The notes beneath the pieces are model-generated. The model worked only from the letters and a program-made list of their open reading frames with translations. It was not told the DNA's origin and did not search any database. A stretch of 64,000 bases of DNA from Nonomuraea thailandensis. Lineage in GTDB: Bacteria; Actinomycetota; Actinomycetes; Streptosporangiales; Streptosporangiaceae. This document shows positions 33,151 to 41,647 of the stretch, piece after piece. How positions within the stretch are numbered: position 1 is the stretch's first letter; each line of letters starts with the position of its first letter. The stretch spans positions 11,739,501 through 11,803,500 of the forward strand of contig NZ_JAMZEB010000002.1 in the NCBI RefSeq assembly GCF_024172165.1. Direction: 5' to 3'. Position numbers and translations under genes: made by a program.

Positions 33151-33618
33151 ATGACGACCGACGACCTGATGACGAGGGCGCTCGAAACGTTGGAGGACGG
33201 ACCGCCGTCGATCGAGGCGATCCTTCGCTTGGCCGACCTGGCGGAGGTGTCTGAGCCGATGACGATCGCGGAGGTCGCTGACCTGCTCGACATCTCGCCT
33301 CATACGCTGCGTTATTACGAGCGGGCCGGGCTGGTGGAGGTGGCTCGCGACGGCAGTGGTCATCGCCTGTACGATGCCGCGGCGGTGCGGCGGCTGGTGT
33401 TCCTGACCCGGATGCGGCTGTCCGGGATGCCGATGCGAGACCTTCAGCACTACCTCTCGCTGGCTGATGCTGGGGAGCGGACGGTGCCCGAACGGCTCGA
33501 CCTGCTGCTCGAACATCGCGATACCGTGCGGCGGCGGATTCGTGAGTTGACTCTTTCTCTCACGGCGATCGAGTACAAGATCGCCACGTATGGGGGCTCG
33601 ACCGGGCCGGACGTTTAG
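33151..33618 (+). CDS. MerR-family transcriptional regulator
   Basis: 155 residues. The MerR DNA-binding domain begins about residue 37 (MTIAEVADLLDISPHTLRYYERAGLVEVARDGSGHRLYDAAAVRRLVFLTRMRLSGMPM), after an unusual 36-residue N-terminal extension. A short coiled helix follows; no Cys for metal sensing is present. Operonic with the SDR gene. Confidence 0.88.
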   Translation: MTTDDLMTRALETLEDGPPSIEAILRLADLAEVSEPMTIAEVADLLDISPHTLRYYERAGLVEVARDGSGHRLYDAAAVRRLVFLTRMRLSGMPMRDLQHYLSLADAGERTVPERLDLLLEHRDTVRRRIRELTLSLTAIEYKIATYGGSTGPDV

Positions 33619-33741
33619 ATCTGTCGCTGTCGTGTCGCACGCTGGTCCTCGCCCTGGCCGGCGCCGTCGCGTCGCTTGTGGGAGCTCACCGCCGCTTGTT
33701 GCCACCGCTGACCCGCCGCTTGCTTCCCGTTGCTCACCGCC

Positions 33742-33832
33742 GTGCGGTGCTGCCGTGCGGTGCTGCCGTGCGGTGCTGTCGTGCGGTGCTGTCGTGCGGT
33801 GCTGTCGTGCGGTGCTGTCGTGCGGTGCTGTC
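33742..33832 (+). repeat. Minisatellite: seven 13-bp units GTGCGGTGCTGYC
   Basis: Two copies of GTGCGGTGCTGCC followed by five of GTGCGGTGCTGTC without interruption. Located in the 553-bp gap between merR and the fucose operon. The rest of the gap carries only the GntR sites near its right end; frames through it have no family resemblance. Confidence 0.95.
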
Positions 33833-34068
33833 GTGCGCCGCGATCGCTCGCTGCCGTCCCTTGCCGAGACCGAGGTGGGCGGTGTCCTGGCATTGCACCT
33901 TCGCGACGCCCCCATGTTTCAGCCGCTTCACACCAGCCGCCAGCGCCCAGTGGGTGGTTTGTGGTCCGATGTATGAGGGGACGACCTCTCGGCTCAGGGA
34001 ACGGGCGGGTTGAGGCGGTTAAGTGGGTTCACAGGCAGCAAGGGGGAGTTTGGGGGTGTATGTCGTGG

Positions 34069-34155
34069 TCACGGATCGGATGTATCCGTCTTGCGGCCCT
34101 TGACATGCTCCCACCCCCAGCCCCAGCATCTTGAATCGAGACATCCGATGTATCG
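34069..34155. promoter_or_regulatory. GntR operator region of the L-fucose operon
   Basis: CGAGACATCCGATGTATCG (34137-34155) matches 16 of 19 positions of the perfect palindrome before the GntR gene at 43450. A weaker second copy with the intact core ATCGGATGT is centred at 34078. The main site lies 17-35 bp before the first start codon, so binding would block transcription initiation or early elongation. Confidence 0.75.
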
Positions 34156-34171
34156 ATAAGAAGGATGCGGT

Positions 34172-35017
34172 GTGAAGCTGCTGCGAGTAGGACCCGTCGG
34201 TCAGGAGCGGCCGGTGGTCATGGACGACGCCGGTAACCTGCGCGACATCGGAGAGCCCGAGATCGACGGGGCTTTCCTCGCTTCCGGGGGAGTGGCGCGC
34301 GTCCGCGAGGCGCTCGAGCGCGGTGATCTGCCCGTGGTCGAGAGCGAAGGGTTGCGGATCGGGGCGCCGATCGCACGGCCCGGGAAGATCGTCTGCATCG
34401 GGCTGAACTTCAGCGACCACGCCGCCGAGTCCGGCGCGGCGGTGCCGGCCGAGCCTGTCGTGTTCATGAAGGCCGCCAACACCATGGTCGGCCCGTACGA
34501 CGAGGTGCTCGTCCCGCGCGGCAGCGTGAAGACCGACTGGGAGGTGGAGCTGGCCATCGTCATCGGGCAGGAGGCCCGCTACCTCGGCAGCCGGGAGGAG
34601 GCGCTCGGCGTGGTCGCCGGGTATGCGATCTCCAACGATGTCTCCGAGCGGGAGTTCCAGCTGGAGCGGGGCGGCCAGTGGGACAAGGGCAAGTCGTGTG
34701 AGACGTTCAACCCGATGGGCCCGTGGCTGGTGACGGCCGACGAGGTGGGCGACCCGCAGAACCTGGCGATGCGGCTCTGGGTGAACGGGGAGCTGCGGCA
34801 GGACGGCGACACCAAGAACATGATCTTCGATGTGGCCGAGGTCGTGCGGTACCTGAGCCAGTTCATGGTGCTGGAGCCGGGCGATGTGATCAACACCGGT
34901 ACGCCGGCCGGCGTGGCCATGGGGATGCCAGGGCAGCCGTACCTGCGCGCCGGTGACGTGGTGGAGCTGGAGATCGAAGGGCTCGGGCGGCAGCGTCAGA
35001 CGGTGGGGCAGGCATGA
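34172..35017 (+). CDS. Fumarylacetoacetate-hydrolase family protein, probable 2,4-diketo-3-deoxy-L-fuconate hydrolase
   Basis: 281 residues. FAH-fold metal site: Glu-x-Glu in KTDWEVELAIVIG, Asp in YAISNDVSERE, plus IGLNFSDHAAE and GDVINTGTPAGVAMG. In the non-phosphorylating L-fucose pathway an FAH-family hydrolase splits 2,4-diketo-3-deoxy-L-fuconate to pyruvate and lactate; its position right before the fuconate dehydratase supports that role. GTG start at 34172 with AGAAGGA 6 nt upstream. First gene of the operon; overlaps the next by 4 nt. Confidence 0.88.
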   Translation: MKLLRVGPVGQERPVVMDDAGNLRDIGEPEIDGAFLASGGVARVREALERGDLPVVESEGLRIGAPIARPGKIVCIGLNFSDHAAESGAAVPAEPVVFMKAANTMVGPYDEVLVPRGSVKTDWEVELAIVIGQEARYLGSREEALGVVAGYAISNDVSEREFQLERGGQWDKGKSCETFNPMGPWLVTADEVGDPQNLAMRLWVNGELRQDGDTKNMIFDVAEVVRYLSQFMVLEPGDVINTGTPAGVAMGMPGQPYLRAGDVVELEIEGLGRQRQTVGQA

Positions 35018-36339
35018 CCGCCACGGCAGGCACGTCCACCACGGCAGCAGGCGCGTACCGGATCGTGGAGATGGAGACGCACGACGTGCGGTTCCCGACC
35101 TCCCGCGAGCTGGACGGCTCCGACGCGATGAACCCCGACCCCGACTACTCCGCCGCCTACGTGGTGCTCAAGACGGACGACGGGTACGAGGGCCACGGGT
35201 TCGCGTTCACGATCGGCCGCGGCAACGACATCCAGACCACGGCCATCAGCGCCCTGGAGCCGTACGTGCTCGGCAGGGACGTCGAGGACCTCGGCGCGCT
35301 CTACCGCGACATGGTGGGCGACTCGCAGCTGCGCTGGCTGGGCCCGGAGAAGGGCGTCATGCACATGGCGATCTCCGCCGTGGTCAACGCCCTGTGGGAT
35401 CTCAAGGCGAAGCGGGCGGACAGGCCGCTGTGGCGGTTGCTGGCCGAGATGGCGCCGGAGGAGATCGTCGAGCTGATCGACTTCCGGTACCTGAGCGACG
35501 CCCTGACGAAGGACGAGGCCCTCGACCTCCTGAAGAGGAACGAGGCGGGCAAGGCCGAGCGGATCGAGCGGTTGATCCAGGAGGGCTACCCGGCCTACAC
35601 CACGTCCCCGGGCTGGCTCGGCTACGACGACGAGAAGCTGCGGCGGCTCTGCAAGGAGGCGCTGGAGCAGGGGTTCGGGCAGATCAAGCTGAAGGTCGGC
35701 GCTGATCTGGAGGACGACCGGCGGCGGTTCAGGGTGGCGCGCGAGGTGTGCGGGCCGGACTTCCCCATCGCGATCGACGCCAACCAGCGCTGGGACGTCG
35801 GCTCGGGCATCGAGTGGATCAACGCGCTGCGCGAGTTCAGGCCGCACTGGGTGGAGGAGCCGACGAGCCCCGACGACGTGCTCGGGCACGCCGCCATCGC
35901 CAGGGGCATCGCGCCCGTCCCGGTGGCCACGGGCGAGCACGTCCAGAACCGCATCGTGTTCAAGCAGCTCCTGCAGGCCGAGGCCATCTCGTACGTGCAG
36001 ATCGACTCCGCCCGCGTCGGCGGTGTCAACGAGAACCTGGCGATCCTGCTGCTGGCGGCCAAGTTCGGCGTGCCGGTGTGCCCGCACGCGGGCGGGGTCG
36101 GGCTGTGCGAGCTGGTGCAGCACCTGTCGATGTTCGACTACGTGGCGGTCACCGGCACCATGGACGGCCGCGTGATCGAGTACGTCGACCACCTGCACGA
36201 GCACTTCGTGGACCCGGTGGTGATCCGCGACGGCCGGTACGTGGCGCCGTCCAGGCCCGGGTTCAGCGCGGAGATGCACGCGGAGTCGATCGCCGCCCAC
36301 ACGTTCCCCGGCGGCGAGGTCTGGAGGGAAGAGGCGTGA
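35014..36339 (+). CDS. L-fuconate dehydratase (enolase superfamily)
   Basis: 441 residues, the typical size of L-fuconate dehydratase. N-terminal capping signature DVRFPTSRELDGSDAMNPDPDYSAAYV and EGHGFAFTIGRGNDI; barrel acid/base and metal residues in IKLKVGADLEDD (KxK), IDANQRWD, WVEEPTSPDD, ATGEHVQNR and the His of CPHAGGVGL. It dehydrates L-fuconate to 2-keto-3-deoxy-L-fuconate. Overlaps its neighbours on both sides (ATGA and GTGA). Confidence 0.93.
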   Translation: MTATAGTSTTAAGAYRIVEMETHDVRFPTSRELDGSDAMNPDPDYSAAYVVLKTDDGYEGHGFAFTIGRGNDIQTTAISALEPYVLGRDVEDLGALYRDMVGDSQLRWLGPEKGVMHMAISAVVNALWDLKAKRADRPLWRLLAEMAPEEIVELIDFRYLSDALTKDEALDLLKRNEAGKAERIERLIQEGYPAYTTSPGWLGYDDEKLRRLCKEALEQGFGQIKLKVGADLEDDRRRFRVAREVCGPDFPIAIDANQRWDVGSGIEWINALREFRPHWVEEPTSPDDVLGHAAIARGIAPVPVATGEHVQNRIVFKQLLQAEAISYVQIDSARVGGVNENLAILLLAAKFGVPVCPHAGGVGLCELVQHLSMFDYVAVTGTMDGRVIEYVDHLHEHFVDPVVIRDGRYVAPSRPGFSAEMHAESIAAHTFPGGEVWREEA

Positions 36340-37070
36340 GTCTGAAAGCGGTCGTGACCGGCGGCGGGTCGGGCATCGGGCTGGCGGCGGCGCAGGCGCT
36401 GGCCGGGCGCGGCATGACGGTCGCCTGCCTGGACCTGAACCCGCCCGGCGAGCCGTTCGTCGGCATCAAGGCCGACGTCACCGACGACGCGCAGGTACGC
36501 GCGGCGGTGGCCGAGGCGGCCGAGCGCCTGGGCGGCATCGACGTGCTCGTGAACAACGCGGGCATCGGCGCGCAGGGCACCATCGAGGACAACCCGGACA
36601 GCGAGTGGCACAAGGTGTTCGACGTCAACGTGCTCGGCATGGTCCGGGTGGCGCGGGCGGCGCTGCCGTACCTGAGGAGGTCCGAGCACGCCGCGATCGT
36701 GAACACCTGCTCGATCGCCGCCACCGCCGGGCTGCCGCAGCGGGCGCTCTACAGCGCCACCAAGGGCGCGGTGCTGTCGCTGACGCTGGCGATGGCGGCG
36801 GACCACATCCGCGAGGGCATCCGGGTCAACTGCGTCAATCCGGGCACCGCCGACACGCCGTGGGTGGGCAGGCTGCTGGACGCGGCCGACGACCCTGAGG
36901 CGGAGCGCGCGGCGCTCAACGCCAGGCAGCCGATGGGCCGCCTGGTCACCGCGGAGGAGGTGGCCGCGGCGATCGCGTATCTCGCGAGCCCCGACTCCGC
37001 CTCGACCACCGGCACCGCGCTCGCGGTGGACGGCGGCATGCAGGGGCTGCGGCTCCGGCCCGCCAACTAG
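36336..37070 (+). CDS. SDR, probable 2-keto-3-deoxy-L-fuconate dehydrogenase
   Basis: 244 residues: TGGGSGIGLAAAQ, NNAGIGAQGTIED, catalytic Ser/Tyr/Lys in NTCSIAATAGLPQRALYSATK, and NCVNPGTADTPWVGRLL. Sequence style and position between the dehydratase and the transporter fit the dehydrogenase that makes the 2,4-diketo intermediate cleaved by the FAH hydrolase. GTG start at 36336 behind GGAGGGAAGAGGC. Confidence 0.88.
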   Translation: MSLKAVVTGGGSGIGLAAAQALAGRGMTVACLDLNPPGEPFVGIKADVTDDAQVRAAVAEAAERLGGIDVLVNNAGIGAQGTIEDNPDSEWHKVFDVNVLGMVRVARAALPYLRRSEHAAIVNTCSIAATAGLPQRALYSATKGAVLSLTLAMAADHIREGIRVNCVNPGTADTPWVGRLLDAADDPEAERAALNARQPMGRLVTAEEVAAAIAYLASPDSASTTGTALAVDGGMQGLRLRPAN

Positions 37071-37102
37071 GGCCAAGCAACTCAAGGAAGGTAACCCCCC
37101 CA

Positions 37103-38125
37103 ATGAAGTTCGGACGGGCGGTCGCGGCAGCGGCCCTCTTGGCGGTCGTGACCGCGTGCGGCTCAGGCACCACGGCAGAAGGAGGAAGCGGCGGCGGGAA
37201 GGTCGGCATCGACCACCCGCGGGCCGACTCCGACTTCTGGAACTCCTACATCAAGTACGTCCCGCAGATGGCCGGCGAGCTCAAGGTGGACCTCATGCCC
37301 GCCACGAACTCGCAGAACGACGTGGCCAAGCTGGTCAACAACGTGCAGGCGCTGACCGGCCAGGGCGCCAAGGTCATCGTCATGGCCCCGCAGGACACCG
37401 GCGCGATCGCCAACACGCTCCAGCAGCTGGAGAACAAGAAGATCCCGGTCGTCACCGTGGACACCCGTCCGGACAAGGGCAAGGTCTACATGGTCGTGCG
37501 CGCCGACAACCGCGCGTACGGCACCAAGGCGTGCGAGTTCCTCGGCGAGAAGCTCGGCGGCAAGGGCAAGGTCGTGCAGCTCCAGGGCGCGCTCAGCTCG
37601 ATCAACGGCCGTGACAGGTCGGAGGCGTTCCTGGAGTGCATGAAGACGAAGTTCCCCGGCATCACGGTGTTCAGCGAGCCGACGGAGTGGGAGGGCAGCA
37701 AGGCGGCGTCCATGCTGCAGACCCGCCTGGAGCAGAACCCGGATATCAAGGGCGTCTACCTGCACGCGGGCGGCGTGCACCTGGCGCCGACGCTGCAGGT
37801 GCTCAAGCAGAAGGGCCTGCTCGTCGCGCCGGAGGACCCCAAGCACATCTTCGTGATCTCCAATGACGGGATCCCGCAGGAGTTCGAGGCGATCCGCAAG
37901 GGCGAGATCGACGCGACGGTGTCGCAGCCGGCCGACCTGTACGCCAAGTACGCCCTCTTCTACGCCAAGGCCGCGGCGGAGGGCAAGACGTTCAAGCCTG
38001 GCCCGACCGACCACGACAGCACGATCATCCAGCTTCCCAACGGCCTGGAGGACCAGCTCCCCGCGCCGCTGGTGACGAAGGAGAACGTGGACGACAAGGC
38101 CCTCTGGGGCAACCAGGTCAAGTAG
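37103..38125 (+). CDS. Sugar ABC transporter substrate-binding lipoprotein (probable fucose)
   Basis: 340 residues. Signal peptide MKFGRAVAAAALLAVVTAC with lipidated Cys about residue 19, Gly-rich linker, then a type I periplasmic-binding fold (KVGIDHPRADSDFWNSYIKYVP; NNVQALTGQGAKVIVMAPQDTGAI; VISNDGIPQE). Part of the CUT2-type importer with 38126 and 39604. L-fucose as ligand is inferred from the operon. Confidence 0.92.
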   Translation: MKFGRAVAAAALLAVVTACGSGTTAEGGSGGGKVGIDHPRADSDFWNSYIKYVPQMAGELKVDLMPATNSQNDVAKLVNNVQALTGQGAKVIVMAPQDTGAIANTLQQLENKKIPVVTVDTRPDKGKVYMVVRADNRAYGTKACEFLGEKLGGKGKVVQLQGALSSINGRDRSEAFLECMKTKFPGITVFSEPTEWEGSKAASMLQTRLEQNPDIKGVYLHAGGVHLAPTLQVLKQKGLLVAPEDPKHIFVISNDGIPQEFEAIRKGEIDATVSQPADLYAKYALFYAKAAAEGKTFKPGPTDHDSTIIQLPNGLEDQLPAPLVTKENVDDKALWGNQVK

Positions 38126-39607
38126 ATGAACCTTCACGTTGAAGCCCGGAACGTGGTCAAGCGCTTCGGCCCGACGACCGCGCTCAACGGCGCGGAGCTC
38201 GCGATCGCCGAGGGCGAGACACACGCGCTGGTCGGCAGGAACGGCGCGGGCAAGTCCACGCTCGTGTCGATCCTGACCGGGCTGCAGCGGCCGGACGAGG
38301 GCGAGGTGCGGTTCTCGGGACAGGCCGCGCCCGCCCTGGCCGACCGTGACGCCTGGCGGCAGCGCGTGGCCTGCGTCTACCAGAAGTCCACGATCATCCC
38401 GGCGCTCACGGTCGCCGAGAACCTGTTCCTCAACCGCCAGTCCGCCAAGGGCGCCAGGATCAACTGGCGGGGGCTGCGGGCCAGGGCGCGCGAGCTGCTG
38501 GACACCTACGAGGTGGACGTGGACGCGCAGGCGCTGGCCGGCGACCTGAGCGTGGAGCAGCGCCAGCTCGTGGAGATCGCCCGCGCGCTGTCGTTCGGCG
38601 CCAGGTTCATCATCTTGGACGAGCCGACGGCGCGGCTGGACGGCCCGGCCATCGAGCGCCTGTTCACGCGCATGCGGTCGCTGCGCGAGCAGGGCGTCAC
38701 GATGATGTACATCTCGCACCACCTCGACGAGGTCTACGAGATCTGCCAGAGCGTCACCGTCTTCCGCGACGCCCGGCACGTCACGACCAGGCCGGTCGCC
38801 GACCTGCCGCACGACGAGCTGGTGGCCGCGATGACGGGGGAGGCCACGGCGGCGTACGAGGCGCGCGAGCACACGCCCGGCGAGCGGGTGGTGCTGCGGG
38901 GCGCGGGCCTCAGCCTGGCGGGGCGCTACACGGACATCGACATCTCCGTCCGGGAGGGCGAGGTCGTCGGCCTGGCCGGCTCCGCGAGCAGCGGCAAGGT
39001 CGGCCTCGCCGAGACCCTGGTCGGGCTGCGCAGGCCCGACACCGGCACGGTCACGGTGAACGGCACCCAGGTCAGGCCCGGCGACGTGCCGGCCGCCATG
39101 AAGGCCGGGCTCGGGTTCGTGCCCGAGGACCGCCACCACGAGGGCTTCGTCCCGCTGCTCTCGGTGGGGGAGAACGCCACGTTCCCGATCGCCCGCAAGC
39201 TGGGCCGCTACGGCATGGTCTCCCCGGCCAGGCGTCGCGCCACCGCCGAGCGGATGATCGGGACGCTGGACATCAAGACCGAGGGCCCCGACCAGCCGGT
39301 CGGCGACCTGTCCGGAGGAAATGCGCAGAAGGTCGTGTTCGCCCGGGCGCTCGTGGACGACCCGACCGTGCTGGTGGTGATCAACCCGACCGCCGGCGTG
39401 GACGTCAAGGCCAAGCAGGCCCTGCTCGGCGCCGTCGAGGACGCGGTCGAGCGCGGGGCGGGCGCCGTGGTGGTCTCCGACGAGCTGGACGACCTGCGGA
39501 TCTGCGACAGGGTGCTGGTGATGTTCCACGGCAGGGTGGTGAAGGACGTGCCACGTGGCTGGACCGACCACGAGCTCGTGGCCGTGATGGAAGGCATGGA
39601 AGAGTGA
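38126..39607 (+). CDS. Sugar ABC transporter ATP-binding protein (two NBDs)
   Basis: 493 residues starting directly after the stop of the binding protein. NBD1 is intact: VGRNGAGKSTLVS, LSVEQRQLVEIARAL, FIILDEPTARLD. NBD2 is degenerate: Walker A reads AGSASSGKVGL and Walker B VVINPTAGVDV, lacking the catalytic Glu, while the signature LSGGNAQKVVFARAL is kept. Only one composite ATP site should hydrolyse well, a known tendency in this subgroup. Confidence 0.93.
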   Translation: MNLHVEARNVVKRFGPTTALNGAELAIAEGETHALVGRNGAGKSTLVSILTGLQRPDEGEVRFSGQAAPALADRDAWRQRVACVYQKSTIIPALTVAENLFLNRQSAKGARINWRGLRARARELLDTYEVDVDAQALAGDLSVEQRQLVEIARALSFGARFIILDEPTARLDGPAIERLFTRMRSLREQGVTMMYISHHLDEVYEICQSVTVFRDARHVTTRPVADLPHDELVAAMTGEATAAYEAREHTPGERVVLRGAGLSLAGRYTDIDISVREGEVVGLAGSASSGKVGLAETLVGLRRPDTGTVTVNGTQVRPGDVPAAMKAGLGFVPEDRHHEGFVPLLSVGENATFPIARKLGRYGMVSPARRRATAERMIGTLDIKTEGPDQPVGDLSGGNAQKVVFARALVDDPTVLVVINPTAGVDVKAKQALLGAVEDAVERGAGAVVVSDELDDLRICDRVLVMFHGRVVKDVPRGWTDHELVAVMEGMEE

Positions 39608-40593
39608 CGACTTTGACTGCGCCGGCCCCCCGGCTGAAGCTGGCCAGGTTCCGCGACCTGACGCTCGTGCCGGTGATCGTGCTCCTGCTGATCGTGGGCG
39701 CGTTCCTGGACCCGACGTTCCTGACGGCGGGCAACCTGACGAACGTGCTCCAGCAGCAGGCGGCGATCTCGCTGCTCGTGCTGGCCGAGGCGATGATCCT
39801 GATCGCCGGCAAGTTCGACCTCTCGCTGGAGTCGACGGTCGGCACCGCGCCGGCCATCGCGGTGATGCTGGTGGTCCCGGTGGCGGCGGGCGGCTTCGGC
39901 ATCGGGCTGCCCGGGGCGCTGGTGATCCCGCTGGCGCTGCTCATCGGGGCGGCGATCGGGGCGTTCAACGGCTTCCTGATCATCAGGTTCCAGCTCTCGG
40001 CGTTCATCGTCACGCTGGCCATGCTGATCATCGTGCACGGGTTCCTCCAGGGCCCGACCGAGGGCAAGACGCTGTTCCAGCTCCCCGAGTCGATCCTCTA
40101 CCTGGGCAGCGCCATGTGGCTGGGCCTGCCGGCCGCCATCTGGATCGCCGGCCTGCTGTTCGCCGCCGGCATCTTCGGCCTCGGCTACCTCCGGATCGGC
40201 CGCGCGCTCTACGCGATCGGCGGCAACATCGACGCGGCCCGCGCCGCCGGCATCCGGGTGGACCGGGTCCTGTACGGCGTCTTCATCCTGGGCGGGACAC
40301 TGGCGGCGCTGGCCGGCATCCTGGAGACCGGACGCCTCGGGGCGATCGGCAACAACCAGGGCGTCGGCTGGATCTTCATGGTGTTCGCCGCGGCCGTCAT
40401 CGGCGGCGTCAGCATGGACGGCGGCAAGGGCACGATCCTCGGCGCGCTCACCGGCGTGCTGGTGATCGGCCTCGTCCAGAACATCCTGACCCTCATCGGC
40501 GTCTCCGGCTTCTGGCAGCCGGTCATCTACGGCTCGATCATCCTCATCGCCCTCATGATCAGCCGGATCGCGGGCGGAAAGGCGCAAGATTGA
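39604..40593 (+). CDS. Sugar ABC transporter permease
   Basis: 329 residues, about nine membrane helices, with the CUT2 features EAMILIAGKFDLSLESTVG (about residues 61-79) and FAAAVIGGVSMDGGKGTILGALTG. GTG start overlaps the ATPase stop. Its own TGA (40591-40593) overlaps the ATG of the first minicistron in the downstream repeat, and the last codons of the gene look like a degenerate copy of the repeat unit. Confidence 0.93.
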   Translation: MTTLTAPAPRLKLARFRDLTLVPVIVLLLIVGAFLDPTFLTAGNLTNVLQQQAAISLLVLAEAMILIAGKFDLSLESTVGTAPAIAVMLVVPVAAGGFGIGLPGALVIPLALLIGAAIGAFNGFLIIRFQLSAFIVTLAMLIIVHGFLQGPTEGKTLFQLPESILYLGSAMWLGLPAAIWIAGLLFAAGIFGLGYLRIGRALYAIGGNIDAARAAGIRVDRVLYGVFILGGTLAALAGILETGRLGAIGNNQGVGWIFMVFAAAVIGGVSMDGGKGTILGALTGVLVIGLVQNILTLIGVSGFWQPVIYGSIILIALMISRIAGGKAQD

Positions 40594-40688
40594 TGGCAAC
40601 CGCGGGTGGAAGGGTGCACGACTGATGGCGATCGCGGGTGGAAGGGTGCACGACTGATGGCGATCGCGGGTGGAAGGGTGCACGACTG
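40591..40688 (+). repeat. Three 32-bp repeats forming a chain of coupled 10-codon minicistrons
   Basis: Units 40591-40622, 40623-40654 and 40655-40686 each read TGATGG...GGTGGAAGGGTGCACGAC. Each carries an ATG, ten codons (MATAGGRVHD once, MAIAGGRVHD twice), and a TGA that overlaps the next ATG as TGATG; each also contains GGAAGG before the next start. The last unit delivers the ATG of the aldo/keto reductase, whose own first codons (MAID) continue the pattern. The element looks like a duplicated translation-initiation region. Confidence 0.9.
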
Positions 40689-41624
40689 ATGGCGATCGAC
40701 CTGCCCCGCCACGGCTTCGGCGGCGCGCCCATCGGCAACCTGTACGACGAGGTCGCCGAGGAGCAGGCCCGCGCCACGGTGGACGCGGCCTGGGAGAGCG
40801 GGGTGCGCCTGTACGACACCGCGCCCCACTACGGCCTCGGCCTGTCCGAGCGCCGCCTGGGCGCCGCGCTCGCCGGCCGGTCGGGCTACCTGCTGTCCAC
40901 CAAGGTGGGCCGCCTGCTGCGGCCCAAGGCGTCCGGCGACGGCCGCGACGACGACGTCTTCGACGTCGCGGGCGACCTGGAGCGGGTGTGGGACTTCTCG
41001 GCGGCCGGCGTCCGCGCGTCCCTGGACGACTCCCTGGTACGCCTGGGGCTCCCGGCCGTGGACATCGCCCTCATCCACGACCCGGACGACCACGTGGACC
41101 AGGCGATCGCCGAGGCCGCCCCCGCGCTGGCCGAACTGCGCGCCGAGGGCCGGGTGCGGGCGATCGGCGTCGGCATGAACCAGTGGGAGGCGCCGCTGCG
41201 CTTCGTCCGGGAGAGCGACATCGACGTCGTCATGCTCGCCGGCCGCTACACGCTCCTCGACCAGTCGGGCCTGCCCCTGCTGGAGGAGTGCGCGGAGCGG
41301 GGCGTGCGGGTGCTGGCGGCCGGGGTGTTCAACAGCGGCATCCTGGCCACCCGCGAGCCCGCGGGCACCTACGACTACGCGCCGGCGCCGCCGGAGTTGC
41401 TTGAACGGGCCACGCGGATCGCGCGGGTCTGCGAGCGGCACGACGTCACGCTGCCGCACGCGGCGATGGCGTTCCCGCTGCGCCACCCGGCGGTCGCCAC
41501 GATCGTGCTGGGGGCCCGCACGCCCGACGAGGTCCGGCGCAACGCCGGGCTGTGGTCGCGGCCGGTGCCCGAGGAGTTGTGGGCGGACCTGGAGGGGGAG
41601 GGGCTGCTGGCGGCGGCCACCTGA
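40689..41624 (+). CDS. Aldo/keto reductase, probable L-fucose (D-threo-aldose) dehydrogenase
   Basis: 311 residues. AKR barrel with catalytic Asp/Tyr in RLYDTAPHYGLGLSERRLG, Lys in YLLSTKVGRLL, and His in DIALIHDPDD. LGFGGAPIGNL-like start and the VLAAGVFNSGILA strand are typical of L-fucose dehydrogenases that open the oxidative fucose pathway. ATG 40689 was chosen as it follows GGAAGG; upstream in-frame starts lie in the minicistron repeats. Last gene of the operon; ends in the shared hairpin at 41620. Confidence 0.88.
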   Translation: MAIDLPRHGFGGAPIGNLYDEVAEEQARATVDAAWESGVRLYDTAPHYGLGLSERRLGAALAGRSGYLLSTKVGRLLRPKASGDGRDDDVFDVAGDLERVWDFSAAGVRASLDDSLVRLGLPAVDIALIHDPDDHVDQAIAEAAPALAELRAEGRVRAIGVGMNQWEAPLRFVRESDIDVVMLAGRYTLLDQSGLPLLEECAERGVRVLAAGVFNSGILATREPAGTYDYAPAPPELLERATRIARVCERHDVTLPHAAMAFPLRHPAVATIVLGARTPDEVRRNAGLWSRPVPEELWADLEGEGLLAAAT

Positions 41625-41647
41625 TGGGCCGGTCGCCACCGGTCAGG
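41620..41647. terminator. Bidirectional hairpin between AKR and ligase-like genes
   Basis: CCTGA/TCAGG and CCGGT/ACCGG form a nested stem (41620-41647) that includes both convergent stop codons. Confidence 0.65.

Noticed and set aside
33742..33832. Regular repeats as a possible CRISPR array
   Set aside because: Units are contiguous 13-mers with no spacers, and no cas genes are present. The same reasoning applies to the other tandem arrays.
33835..34020. Possible transposase remnant between merR and the fucose operon
   Set aside because: Short frames in this stretch gave no motif I could assign, and no terminal inverted repeats or target duplication were seen.
34100..34105. TTGACA as the -35 of the fucose operon
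   Set aside because: No acceptable -10 occurs at 16-18 bp. The promoter is probably nearer the operator, but I cannot define it.
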